NCBI GenBank assembly: GCA_026119855.1
Contig: JAOWBW010000159.1
Coordinates: 1,000,026-1,064,025 of the forward strand
Reading direction: 5' to 3'
DNA from: Campanula takesimana
Lineage: Eukaryota > Streptophyta > Magnoliopsida > Asterales > Campanulaceae
Length of the DNA stretch: 64,000 nucleotides
Shown in pieces: positions 35,528 through 45,771 of this stretch; the first letter of the stretch is position 1, and the number at the start of each line of letters is the position of its first letter. Made by a program: the position numbers and the translations under genes. The notes under the pieces were generated by a model, which was given only the letters and a program-made list of their open reading frames with translations, made no database searches and had not been told where the DNA came from.

Positions 35528-37975
35528 TGTAACGATCCCAAAACCCGTCCCTATTTATTTTATATTTTTGGGAATTTTAATTTGACATTATATGTGCATT
35601 TTATGTGTTGCATCATATTTTATGATTTGCACATCTTACTTGATTAAATGTGTTATTTACTTAGTTAGTAGTAATAATGGTTAAAAGAGTTAAATGATTA
35701 AGTTGAAACTTTAGGGTCCTTAGTGACATTATAACTTTAGGGGCTTAAGTGTTAAAAATGAAAGTCAAGTGACCAAAATGTAATTTTGGGTTGAAAAATC
35801 TTTATAACATGTTTATCCTTCTCCTTCTTCCTCTGTGTCAACGTTCTGCAAACTCTCTCGTACTTTCCTAGGGTAGGAGAAAAAGGTAAGTTCAACCTAT
35901 TTTGATTTATATCTTTTTATTTACTTCTCCGTTTTAAAAACTAATTATATAAAAATGACCAGGGCGTTGAGTAGGTCATTTCTACCTGAACAAAACATAT
36001 TTTTGAGATACTTTTTCGGGAAATATGTAAGTTACTAATTCCCCTTAAATAGTAAAATGGTCATATATTTGCTATATGTGTGATACGTGGTGAAATTATT
36101 GTGAAAAGAATTTATTTGTGATACTTATTTATTTGGGACAAATGGAGTATAATTATACTGGGTAAGTGACTTGGTTTGTATGTAAGGATGTATATGGAGT
36201 ATGTTTATATACCTGGGAATGCTAGTATAAGTGTATGAAAGTATACTCCTACTCGTGGGACGGTAAAATATTAACTTGAGTTAAATGTTAAATAAGTATA
36301 TTATAAAAATTATACTATTATTCTTGGGACGGGGAAATTAAATGAAAGTATCCCTAAAGGAGTATATTAGTATATTAGGAAAAATTATATTTATAATTGA
36401 TACTTGTAATTGTTATTTTTCAATTTGGATAATATTTGTTATACTTGTAATTTTGGGACAAATGGAGTATTTAGTATGTTGGTTTGGTTGGGCTTAAAGT
36501 AGTATTAAAGTTGTTTTGAGACTGATTTTGTAGTCTTAGTAAAGTTATAAACATTAAGTGTTGTACTTGTGGAACGGTCAAACGAAGGGAGTAAAATTAT
36601 TAAGTTTTGGGCCTGGCGGGTGTGTTGGGCGGCTGCCCAAATAGGGCGTGCGACCGCACACTTATCTAGAAAATTTTTGTCTTGGGACAGAGTGTTTTGG
36701 GCGGCCGCACAGTCGGGTGTGGGCGACCGCCCAGGGTTGCTGGAAAAGTTAAGTGTTTCATTTCAACTGATTTAAAGTTCAATCTTGGTCTAGGTCTTAG
36801 GTGATATCCTAGAGTACCTAGAGGGTTGTTGTGGAACACCCTAGTGTTTGAAATTGGTTCCTTTGTGAACATATGTGTTGTGGAATTTGACTAAATGTTG
36901 ATTGGGTATTGGTGAACATCTTTGATGTGTATTGGATTGGTTCATCTTTGTGATGTATTTGGCTTGATTCTCTACTTTGGAATCAGTGGCCCTGGTTGTG
37001 ATTTAAGTAAGTATTCATTACTATGCTAGTGTTAAAGTCCAGCTGGTCTTGTGTGGTGGAGTCGGGCAGTGGTAGGGATTATAATGGCACACGAGCCAAG
37101 TTCATTGTAAGGCTTCTACCATTGGTTTCCCATTTTTAACCCCCAGTCCAGATTGGCCTTGGATGGGATGAACTAGCTCCCTCGAGTGAGCATTTGGGTT
37201 ATGACTATGTGTCATATTTCCCTCTCTGGTTACTTTGGTTCTATTGGTTATGGGTTGGTTTTTGGGATCCCGGCTTCAGCTCTTTGATGCTACTCAGTTG
37301 ATACCTCTCAGATGGTTATATGTTTGATTGGAGAACCTTGGCTCAGTATCCATGTATGAGTGTATAATTTAGCCTTATGTGCTGCCGGATGAGTTGGTCG
37401 TTATTTCCAACCGGTATGGGACGGTTGGCGATAGGGAGCCTCTCATGTTATGTGCTATATGCTATATGATTATTTGTTGATATAGTTTCTTTATGATTAT
37501 CATATCAGCATGTAACGTAGTTGCATTTTAGTAGCTTACTGAGATTCATTCTCACCCCTTATTTGTTTACTGTTTTAGATAAAGGCGAGTCCAGGGAATA
37601 GGATAATTGCACGGGAGGACGTCGTGGTGGTAAGAGTTTGGGATATGAGTTTTGTCAAGGTTACATTACATATGTATAACCTTTTGGGTAGAGTTTCCTT
37701 GACTTCATCATCTTGTAACAACTATATTTTGGATAATGTCGGTGTATGTACATTTGTATAAAAGTTTGTAAGCCTTCGGGCTAAATACTTTCGTTTGTGA
37801 AAGTGGTTTGAAAAGTTTGTTTGAAAGTTAGTGGAAGTCTTTGAACTTCAAGTGTGGATTTTGTTAAACTTTATGAAAGTATATTTCGAAAAAAAATTCT
37901 AAAAGTGTTTTATAACGTCTTCCACTCGTGTCCCGAGCGTGGGGCCAAGTAGGACCACGGGTCTGGGGCGCGACA
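35528..37975 (+). repeat. Gypsy 3' LTR
   Basis: 2,448 bp, near-identical to 29536-31984 along its whole length. The NotI-like block at 36630 has become GGGCGGCTGCCC, a CpG-type C to T change. Confidence 0.95.
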
Positions 37976-38600
37976 CTATGCCATACCCGAGAGTCAGCTG
38001 CTGCTCCCATCGCTGCACGTTCCTTTGTAACCGGCTTTAGGTGATATAGACCATCGCTGCATCTACCCATTCCAATCAGAGTCCTCGAACCAAGTCCTGT
38101 ATCACACAAAAATCCAGAAAAAAAGTGAGGCAACAATTCGAATCTTTCGTTAATCGGCTAACAGACAATAAGTTGCATTTAAAATCAGGCATATTCAAAA
38201 CATGATGAATATTTATTCCATTCGGGAGCCTTACACTGCCAACGCCTTTCAGTGGTACCACATCTCTGTTGGGAATTTTGACCGGTGCCTCCATCCCTGT
38301 TCTAATTTGATTATCCAACATTGATTCGTTGCAAGTTATATGTTCACTTGCTCCTGAGTCAATGATCCAAGTATTTATATCATTTAGCTTACCAGCCATG
38401 TTAGTAGTAGGAGGGGGTTTTGGCTCGCCTTGTGCTCTGTCTGCAAGTAATTGCATTAACTGCTTGTACATTTCATCGGTGAAGCCTGGTAACGAACTCC
38501 TTTCTCCCATTGCTAGGTGTGCCGTGGTCTTTCTAGCCCCTTTCTGTTTGTTCTTCTTCCGTCCTTCTGGATAACCTATGATTTCGTAGCAGTTGTCAAC
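37976..38600 (-). pseudogene. Copia zinc-knuckle 3' half, protease and integrase N-terminus
   Basis: On the minus strand: CYEIIGYPEG (second half of the gag zinc knuckle) directly after the solo LTR, then NTWIIDSGASEHITC, the DSGAS active site of a copia aspartic protease, then LPNGINIHHVLNMPDFKCNL and LLSVSRLTKDSNCC, and GRCSDGLYHLKP leading into integrase. It is cut at 37975 by the gypsy element just after the first WH of the HHCC module. Confidence 0.92.
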
Positions 38601-40191
38601 TGTTGGGTATGTTTTTTATAAACCACTCCTATTACCTAGATTTGATTGATCCCATAACCTTGTTTTACTTTATGTGGACTTTAGGTTTTATTGTAAGAAG
38701 TTTTATAACTTCATTAGTTAAGTCCATTTTTTTGTTTAGTTAGGCTTAGAAGATCAACCCCTCAATTTTTTGAAGAAATGTTGCTCCTGCTGTTGTTGTG
38801 AAAAAGTTAAGTCTTGCCTACCTCAACTTTGCTACTGAAATAATTTGGCGACCGCATGGTTGTGGCGACCGCGATACCCATACAGATGTATGGTGACCGC
38901 ATGGTAGGCTGCCGCAGTCACTTGCTTACTGCACAACCAGGTCAAGACCAAGAAGTGACAAGTTTGATTCACAACGTTGCAAAATTCAAATTTCAATTTG
39001 GTCGTTATGTCTGGTACAAGATAGTACATCTTGACCACTAAACTCTGCAACTGAAAAATTACAAGGAAATGAGCTCCAATCAATGATCCAGCTCATCATC
39101 TTCTAAACTTGTCCTCCAAGATTTCAAACAACTATCTCTCAGTCAAGGCTATAAATAGTCCTTGAATTCTTCATTAAAAATTGCTGAGATTCAAAGAGAG
39201 AAATTGCTGTCGAAATTCTTGGTGATTGAAGATCATACTCAAGATTTCCAGAATCATTTGAATCTTCAAGCATTCACCTTCAAATCTTCAAAGATCTCCA
39301 GCAACCTTCAAGCATATCAAATCTCAAGCCTTGTAACACTTAAAGTTTCATTAGGCTCTTAATAATATAGATTACATACAGCTTTTGATTCTTACACACA
39401 CACACGCCAATTGATCAATCACATAGATTGCATTATTAGGGGTACACTGGTCTAAGTCTAAGATTAGTTCTTCCTAGAAAGTAGGTGTTGATTCAATACT
39501 TCATCTCTGTAATCTGTAATCAAAGAATCAATATATCCTCCTTTCAAAATCCAAAACTGACCATCTTGGTAAAGGACGTAGATATTTTAACAGATCGAAC
39601 CTTTCCAAATCCTTGTGTCAATTACTTTCTGCACTTTAAATTTCTGCAAATTTACTTTCAGCAATTGTTCTTATTGATCTTGTTTGTTGTTTAGTGTGTT
39701 GATCTTTACAACTATTCAAATCGTTGTGAATTGTGTTTGTTGATTGCCTACTGCTTAAGTTATCTCTTCTGACTACTTATTTATTTGCCAAAACATTCAG
39801 ACACAAACTTTCATTTTCAACCTACCTTGTCTGTGACTACCTTTATTTTGCCTACCGCAATATTGCTGACCTCATTACCTACCTCCTAATTTGAACTTTT
39901 CAAATCAATTTTATATATCTCTTGGCTGCCGCATATTGCTTACCGCAATATAGGATGCCGTACTCCTTGCCTACCTAGTCGTTCAACTTAAAAAAAAACT
40001 CCACCTCATTTTTATCAAAAACTTCCGTGGTGCATTTTACTATTGGATTCGTGGTTTTCACTTGACCATACCTTTCAAATAGTAAGCATAAGGTTGAATT
40101 TTGAAAAAGGGTTGATAATTTTAATAGGCTATTCACCCCCCCCCCCCCTCTAGCCTCTTTTCATACCCTTGTTGTGTCTTTGGGACCAACA
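38601..40191 (+). mobile_element. Solo LTR (1,591 bp) inside the copia zinc knuckle
   Basis: Starts TGTTGGGTATG and ends GGGACCAACA (TG...CA with inverted TGTTGG/CCAACA); TCAAC is duplicated exactly at 38596-38600 and 40192-40196. A plus-strand CTATAAATAG near 39150 is a likely TATA box, and a C-tract in TATTCACCCCCC near 40130 lies close to the 3' end, as in some long copia (Sirevirus-type) LTRs. No coding region. Words such as GGCGACCGCATGG recur at 38848-38925. Confidence 0.88.
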
Positions 40192-41045
40192 TCAACAGTA
40201 TGGTAAAATTTCCCACAGTGTGTGCATCTGGGCTTATCTCTCTGCAAAGTTGTCTGAACAGTTGGCTTAACAACTGGTTGACTGTTGCGTATCTGGAAAG
40301 CGGCTGCCTCCACGTCCACCTTTCTGGTTGCACTAATCTGCTTCTGCTTTTCATCTTCAGAGACTAGATGATAAGCGACGCCCAAACTGACCATTGGTTT
40401 CATGCTTAAGATCTGGGTTTTAATTGTCCCAAAGCTTGCATCCAAACCCATGAGAAATTCATATAGGCGCTCTTTCTCCTTCATTTCAACAAGATTCTTA
40501 AATGTGTCACACGTGCACCCACTGCACTTGCACCTCGGCAGTGGCGCAATAGATTGAACCTCATCCCATAGCCCTTTTAACTTCGTGTAATACGCCGACA
40601 CCGATAGGTTTTCTTCCCTCGTCATGGTTATAGCGCGCTTTAGCTCGTAAGCCTTAGGCGCGCTTTCACTCCCAAAACGCTCCTGCAAGTCCTCCCAAAT
40701 ATCCTTTGCCGTGCCTGCATGTTTTACACTGTTGCATATCTACTTCTCCATGGCACTGTTTAACCACCCTTTCACCATCGCGTTGCACCTCTTCCAAAGT
40801 TGCAATTCCGCTGAACCTTCGCTTGGGACTGGAATCGTGCCATCCACGAAACCAATTTTATTCTTCGCAAACAGAGCGTTACTCATTTCTTCAATCCAGT
40901 CTGTGTAATTCCCATCTCGAAGGGGATCGCTCACAAAAACCGTATTGAGACTGTCCGAGGCTGAAATAAATTAAGGAGACATCACGTCCACCTTGTTTCC
41001 AGCGGCCCCACTGTTCTCGCCCTTCCCTTCGTTGTTTCCGGTCAT
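40161..41045 (-). pseudogene. Copia gag region with stops
   Basis: Minus strand from the ATG at 41045: a short run, an in-frame stop near 40970, then VSDPLRDGNYTDWIEEMSNA (a typical copia gag start), another stop near 40740, then LQERFGSESAPKAYELKRAI, ELKRAITMTREENLSVSAYY and ending CTHCGKFYH, the first half of a CCHC knuckle. The knuckle is completed at 38600 across the solo LTR. Gag would form the particle shell; disabled here. Confidence 0.9.
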
Positions 41046-41120
41046 GGTGAAGATCAAAGAGGAGAAAAAAAATATTGTGTATGTGCGGAAGCGTTTAGAG
41101 CTGAACCAGCTCTGATGCCA

Positions 41121-41372
41121 TGAAAAAATTTGGCAGTAGATGATTCATGGACAAAGGGTTTTCTTGATTACAAAATGTGTACAAGAAAGATACATTTATA
41201 CTCCTAAAAATAACCGGCTAAGTATGGAAAATATACAAGATATATTTGCACATATTCTATCTAATCAAAAAAGAATATCAACCATATCAAAAAGAATATC
41301 AACCATATCAACCGAGATATGTGGGAAGATCTGATCGGATCCGATTTGTGAATTCAAAATTCAAATCCTTCA
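41121..41372 (-). repeat. Copia 5' LTR
   Basis: 252 bp, starts TGAAAAAATTTGGCAG and ends CAAATCCTTCA. Compared with the other LTR it carries a direct duplication of about 21 bp built on AAGAATATCAACCATATC (about 41270-41312). Confidence 0.95.
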
Positions 41373-41385
41373 GACAGAGGGAGTA

Positions 41386-42878
41386 GGTTCGAATCCGTTC
41401 AATTTGTTTTAATAATGGAATCTGTACATGATACATGAATGCATATGTTCCAGTATAGGAATGTATGAAGACTATTTTTTTGGAAAAATGGATTTGAATG
41501 ATTCTTAATAAAGTTGCAATGCACTCAATCATTATCATTTTATTTTGACTTGCAGATTAGGTTATGTTTACCATGGATTCTGGAATGCCATCGTCTATTG
41601 AAAAAGAACTCACGAACCGTTTATTGAAGACCGTTATGGAAGGGTAACATTCTATTTTGCATCCATGTTGGTTTGGTAATGCTTATGTGTTTTTTGGCAT
41701 AGCTGTATCAATTCAAGCTTCGTAATTCTAATAGGTCCTTAAAGAGGCTTAATATTAATAATGATGTTAATGGTGCAATCTCTTAGATCGCTTTTTATTT
41801 GGGCATAAAGATTGATCTTCATTTCAATCTCGATTTTGACAGAGCTTTAGATAAACTTAATGATGCGAACATTGGCATGTTGATTGACATGGGACTCTGT
41901 GACAACAACATTTTGCAGGTGCATTGTTTTCATTTCTTATACTCCCGTCCCATAATAAATGTCGCACTTGTCAACGTTTTTTTTTTTTTTTTTTTTAAGG
42001 AAAGTGCTTTACTAGCCTCTACTATGTTAAAATTGCACTATGTCACTTTCTTTATTAGGGAAAGGGACATTTATTTTGGGACGAACCAAAACGCAAAAAA
42101 AATGACATTTATTCTGGGATATAGGGAGTAATTTTTAATGCCATATATTCCATCACTCACTATAATTGACTTGTAATGCAGGGACTGATTTCAATGAGTT
42201 TCAGCAAGTGTTTAAAGAACCCACAACACTGTGCTCTCCATGCGAAACTGATTTCAGGCTTGAAAGACAACATCACAAAATCTGAAGTGGAGGGAGCAGA
42301 AAGCGCTTTGAACCGTGCCCTCTCAACGGCATATTCCAAATCCGTAGACGATGCAGTGAAATTGTGGGAACCAATAATTAAGGTCGAAAAGATAATTATG
42401 CATTATGTTTGTTCTCGCGGTGACATTCGCCTCATCAATGAGTTTCAGAAGCTCAACGCAATCCCAGCGGGTACCACTTTGATTTTGCAGCAAAAGGTAA
42501 ACCATTTTAACTTGTTATAATATGCCTGTTGTGGAGTTGGTAAAGCGGGGAAAACTTGTCTGGGTTATGTGAGAGCCAATGTGGTTGTTCTGGGAGATTT
42601 TTTTTCTCTAGTAGCAACCACCTTTGTGTTTTTATTTGTTAGTGTTTTTTTTGTTTTTTTTTTTAATTATTTGTGACAGTCAGGATGTGATTGCTTTGTT
42701 TCTTCATTTCAATTTTTACTTTTTGAAACAGATTGCTAAGGCTGCCGCAACGAAGCATGCCACAACCAACGCGGAATCCAGTAACTCGGCTGCAAGGAGA
42801 GGAGAGGTTGCAAGGAGAGGAGAGGTAGTCTCTCTTACTAATTTGAAAGTCAAAAATTCGAGTTTTCTGTTCAACTAG
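41386..42878 (+). pseudogene. Locus A gene of unknown function, downstream exons (41556-41643, 41787-41918, 42182-42496, 42732-42878)
   Basis: Seen: four blocks bounded by AG and GT. The first holds MDSGMPSSIEKELTNRLLKT. The second (132 nt, phase 0) holds LGIKIDLHFNLDFDRALDKL and GLCDNNILQ. The third (315 nt, phase 0) holds GLISMSFSKCLKNPQHCALH and, later, KLWEPIIKVEKIIMHYVCSR. The last starts IAKAAATKHATTNAESS and stops at 42878 beside a hairpin repeat. The phase between blocks 1 and 2 does not match, so an exon may be missing. The 5' side is cut off by the 18.8-kb nest. The open exons suggest it decayed recently or is still partly expressed. I do not recognise the family. Confidence 0.6.
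41942..42128. mobile_element. Stowaway MITE in an intron of the locus A gene
   Basis: Left CTCCCGTCCCATAATAAATG and right CATTTATTCTGGGATATAGG are terminal inverts; TA at 41940-41941 and 42129-42130. Confidence 0.82.
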
Positions 42879-43075
42879 TTAGTAACCCGTCGATCTCGAC
42901 GGGCATAGTAGAACTTATTGATAATATAATGGAAAGTCACTACATCACAGATTTTTTGTTCCTAAACCAATTTTTTCATTAGGAGTACTATGCGTTTTTT
43001 TTTGTGTTTAAATGACATATGTAAAAATATATGAGTATTATGTATTTGTTGGAACAAATAATCATTTATATTAAT

Positions 43076-43546
43076 TAGTGGGTAACCCGTGCACTGCACG
43101 GAAAACTAATTTACCTTTTCTAATATCTTTTGTTTCTTTTATATTTTTATTTAATAGTATTAGTTAAACTTAAACCATAATAATTGTATAATTTTTAACT
43201 ATAATAGATGACGATAATTGTTAATTATTAATAGTTAAATATAATTGTTAAAATAAATAGTTAACTATTAATACTTAAATATATTAATTAACTATTTTTA
43301 GTGAAATATAATAGTAACTATTATATTTAATTATTATAGTAACTATTACTATTATAAGTATAATTTAAAATTACTTTCAAATCTTCGTACATTTTAATTG
43401 AATGATGGCGTTTATGTAATTTGGTTATGAACCAATACTTTTACTTTTGTTCATGAATTTGATTCTAAATATGCTATAAAATGTGTTTAAATGACATATG
43501 TAAAAATATATTATGTATTTGTTGGAACAAAAAATCATTTATATTA
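43076..43546 (+). repeat. Hairpin-headed AT-rich repeat, unit 1
   Basis: Starts TTAGTGGGTAACCCGTG, with a perfect CCGTGCA-C-TGCACGG stem at about 43087-43102, then AT-rich sequence dominated by TAGTTAACTATTAATAG-type words. Copies at 45299-45771 and 45772-46250. Interrupted at its right end by the element at 43547. Confidence 0.85.
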
Positions 43547-44484
43547 AGAGGCTTTGACCAATAAGTCCTTCAGTCAAATAAATACTACCAATAAGGACTG
43601 ATATTTACAAAATCCCCCAATAAGTCCCTGAAATTTTTACTTGACCAGGTTGCCCCCTCCATCACATGCGCTGGACACGTTTTCTCTCCCTCTCTTCCTC
43701 CGATTTTTCCCTCTCTCTCTCTCTCTCTTCCTGATTCTCTTTCTCTCTCTTCCTTTTTGTTTTCCACCAATTTTTTTAAAATGTAATATCTTAAAATCTA
43801 GAAATCAAAAAAACAATCCGAGACCACCGTTTTAATCGTGCCGTCAAAACGAAGCAAACAAGTACACTCAATACATAATTCAAATTTTAGAAATAAAAAT
43901 ATCATTTTTCACTAGTAAAAATTTGAGAAAATCATTTTTCATTTCTCAATTAATTTCACAATTTTAGAAAATAAAATTTCATTTTTCACTTGTAAAATCA
44001 TTTTCAATTGATTTCTCAGTTGTATGATTTCTCAATTGTGTGATTTCACAGTTGTGTCATTTTTCATTTTTTATTTTAAAAAATGATAAATTCATCTCTC
44101 AATTTTTCACAATCATTATAATAACTTAGACATGCATTTCACAGTTGTTTACACATGAATTTGAATATAATAACAGAGACATTCATTTAACAGTTGTTCA
44201 TAATTGAGTAAAAACTGATAAAATCATCTCTCATTTTTCACAATTGATGACTCAATTTATCGGTTTAATTATATATTAAATGAAACATTCATTTATCAGT
44301 TATCAATTTTTCTCTGTTGTTAATATATTAATAAATGAGATATTCATTTTTCATTTATTCACACACGAGTTTAATATAAGAACTGGTAAATTTGTTTCTC
44401 AGTTGTTAACCAAAAAAAAAAATAAAAAAAATGTGAGGTTGTAGTGTTAAATATATAATAGTTTACTAATGGAACAAGTAACAG

Positions 44485-44545
44485 GCTTGGCATAGTGGTT
44501 AGGAGTCTTAGTTAAGACCAAGAGGTCTTAGGTTCAAACCCTCCC
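44485..44545 (+). ncRNA. tRNA-like/SINE-head sequence with A and B boxes
   Basis: TGGCATAGTGG at 44488-44498 fits the RNA polymerase III A box and GGTTCAAACCC at 44531-44541 fits the B box, spaced 32 bp apart. It lacks a complete cloverleaf, so it is a tRNA-derived relic or SINE head rather than a working tRNA gene. Confidence 0.55.
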
Positions 44546-44584
44546 AAGAACAAATTATTTTTATTTAAAATACTTGGGTTGCAG

Positions 44585-44815
44585 ATGGTTCCGGCAGCAA
44601 GGGTCGGCGGATGGTGGTGGAGGCCCGGAGGCAGGTGGCGGCTGACGGCGGCGGTGGCAGCGGGTGGAGGTCTGGCGGCAGCAGGTGGCGGTTGACGACG
44701 GCGGCGCTGGTGGCGGCTGACGGCGGCGGCGACGGCAGCGGGTGGAGGTCCGGCGGCAGCAGGTGGCGGCTGACGGCGGCGGCACTGGTGGCGGCGGTAG
44801 GTGGTGGACCTTAGT
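44585..44815 (+). repeat. GGCGGC-rich minisatellite
   Basis: Imperfect repeats of GGCGGCTGACGGCGGCGG and GGTGGAGGTC(T/C)GGCGGCAG, about 80-95 bp per long period, in otherwise AT-rich DNA. Arginine/proline- or glycine-rich frames on both strands are artefacts of the repeat. Confidence 0.85.
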
Positions 44816-45029
44816 CAAAGGTCTAGTAGGCGGTCAAAGGTGGTCAATGGTTAAAGGTGTAATAAGATTTTATTTGGGGTTGGGGGTATTTTTGCCATTT
44901 AAAAAGGGTGAGGGATTTATTGGTAAAATTGATTTCAACCCAAGGACCCTAAGGTAGATTATGAAATGTTATGGTTTTATTGGCAAATACCATCTTCCCC
45001 ACGGGACTTATTGGTAAAAATCCCTTATA

Positions 45030-45296
45030 CTCCCTCCGTCCCGCCGGAAACTTCAAAAAACAATTATGGCACAAGAATTAAGGGAAAAAGTGAAAAAGAT
45101 GATGTGTTGTGAGTGTTGATAGTTGAGTGGGAGAGAGAAAGTGTGGTAGAGAATAGTTAGTGGGTTAGTGGATGTGAGTATGAGAAGTGGGACCCACTAA
45201 TTAAAAAGTATTAAAAACTTTCCATTTATGGAATGTGCAATTTCTATGGGACGCCTATTTTGGTAAGTTTTGCAATTTTCGGTGGGACGGAGGGAG
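45030..45296. mobile_element. Stowaway MITE inserted into another element's target duplication
   Basis: Left CTCCCTCCGTCCCGCCGGAA and right TTTCGGTGGGACGGAGGGAG; TA at 45028-45029 and 45297-45298. Removing it restores TATATTAATTAG, the same junction sequence seen between units 2 and 3. Confidence 0.88.
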
Positions 45297-45298
45297 TA

Positions 45299-45771
45299 TT
45301 AATTAGTGGGTAACCTGTGCACTGCACGAAAAACTAATCTACCAATTCTAATATCTTTTGTTTCTTTTATATTTTTATTTAATAGTATTAGTTAAACTTA
45401 AATCATAATAATTGCATAATTTTTAACTATAATATATGATTATAATAGTTAATTATTAATAGTTAAATATAATTTTAAAATAAATAGTTAACTATTAATA
45501 GTTAAATATAATAGTTAACTATTTTTAGTATAATATAATAGTAACTATTATAGTTAATTATTATAGTAACTATTACTATTATAAGTATAAGTTAAAATTA
45601 CTTTCAAATCTTCATACTTTTTAATTGAATGATGACGTTTATGTAATTTAGTTATGAACCAATACTTTTAATTTTGTTCATGAATTTGCTTCTAAATATG
45701 CTATAAAATGTGTTTAAATGACACATGTAAAAATATATTATGTATTTATTAGAACAAATAATCATTTATAT
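45299..45771 (+). repeat. Hairpin-headed AT-rich repeat, unit 2
   Basis: About 473 bp, starts TTAATTAGTGGGTAACCTGTG; the stem has one mutated pair. Directly followed by unit 3 in the same orientation. Confidence 0.88.

Larger units (their letters stand above)
29536..37975 (+). mobile_element. Ty3-gypsy LTR retrotransposon, plus strand (8,440 bp), with decayed pol
   Basis: LTRs 29536-31984 and 35528-37975 (2,449 and 2,448 bp) start TGTAACGA and end GGGGCGCGACA. Target duplication CAATG (29531-29535) / CTATG (37976-37980), one change. Primer-binding site TGGTATCAGAGC at 31987-31998 matches initiator tRNA-Met; polypurine tract AAGGGGGAG precedes the right LTR. The internal region is only 3.5 kb: an open gag/protease frame, then reverse transcriptase and integrase recognisable only in pieces with many stops (GTLRLYIEY near 33290, FHPQTDGQSERTIQ near 35010). 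The terminal WRNHNVEESTWEL-like piece suggests a Tekay/Del-type chromovirus; lineage uncertain. Confidence 0.94.
22748..41372 (-). mobile_element. Ty1-copia LTR retrotransposon, minus strand, broken by nested insertions
   Basis: LTRs at 22748-22978 (3' LTR) and 41121-41372 (5' LTR) are alike, start TG and end CA. Target duplication is GACGG (22743-22747) / GACAG (41373-41377). Next to the 5' LTR, on the minus strand, TGGCATCAGAGC is a primer-binding site for initiator tRNA-Met with one change; next to the 3' LTR is the polypurine tract TTGAGGGGGAG. Without the three insertions and their duplications the element is 4,865 bp, a normal copia length. Domain order on the minus strand is gag, zinc knuckle, protease, integrase, reverse transcriptase, RNase H (copia order). 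It is dead: stops in gag, a frame break in reverse transcriptase, and three splits. Short LTRs suggest an Ale/Retrofit-like lineage; not certain. Confidence 0.95.
43547..45024. mobile_element. Terminal-inverted element (about 1.48 kb) with 8-9 bp target duplication
   Basis: Left AGGCTTTGACCAATAAGTCC and right end (inverted: GGGATTTTTACCAATAAGTC) are terminal inverts. TTATATTA precedes it (43539-43546) and follows it at 45025-45029 plus 45299-45301, once the Stowaway and its TA duplication are removed. Size and duplication fit a MULE (9 bp with one mismatch) or hAT (8 bp). Inside: a CT-rich stretch (43680-43760), a pol III-like A/B box pair and a GGCGGC array. Confidence 0.72.

Noticed and set aside
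44561..44957. Proline/arginine- and glycine-rich frames
   Set aside because: Produced by the GGCGGC minisatellite; all strands are open by composition only.
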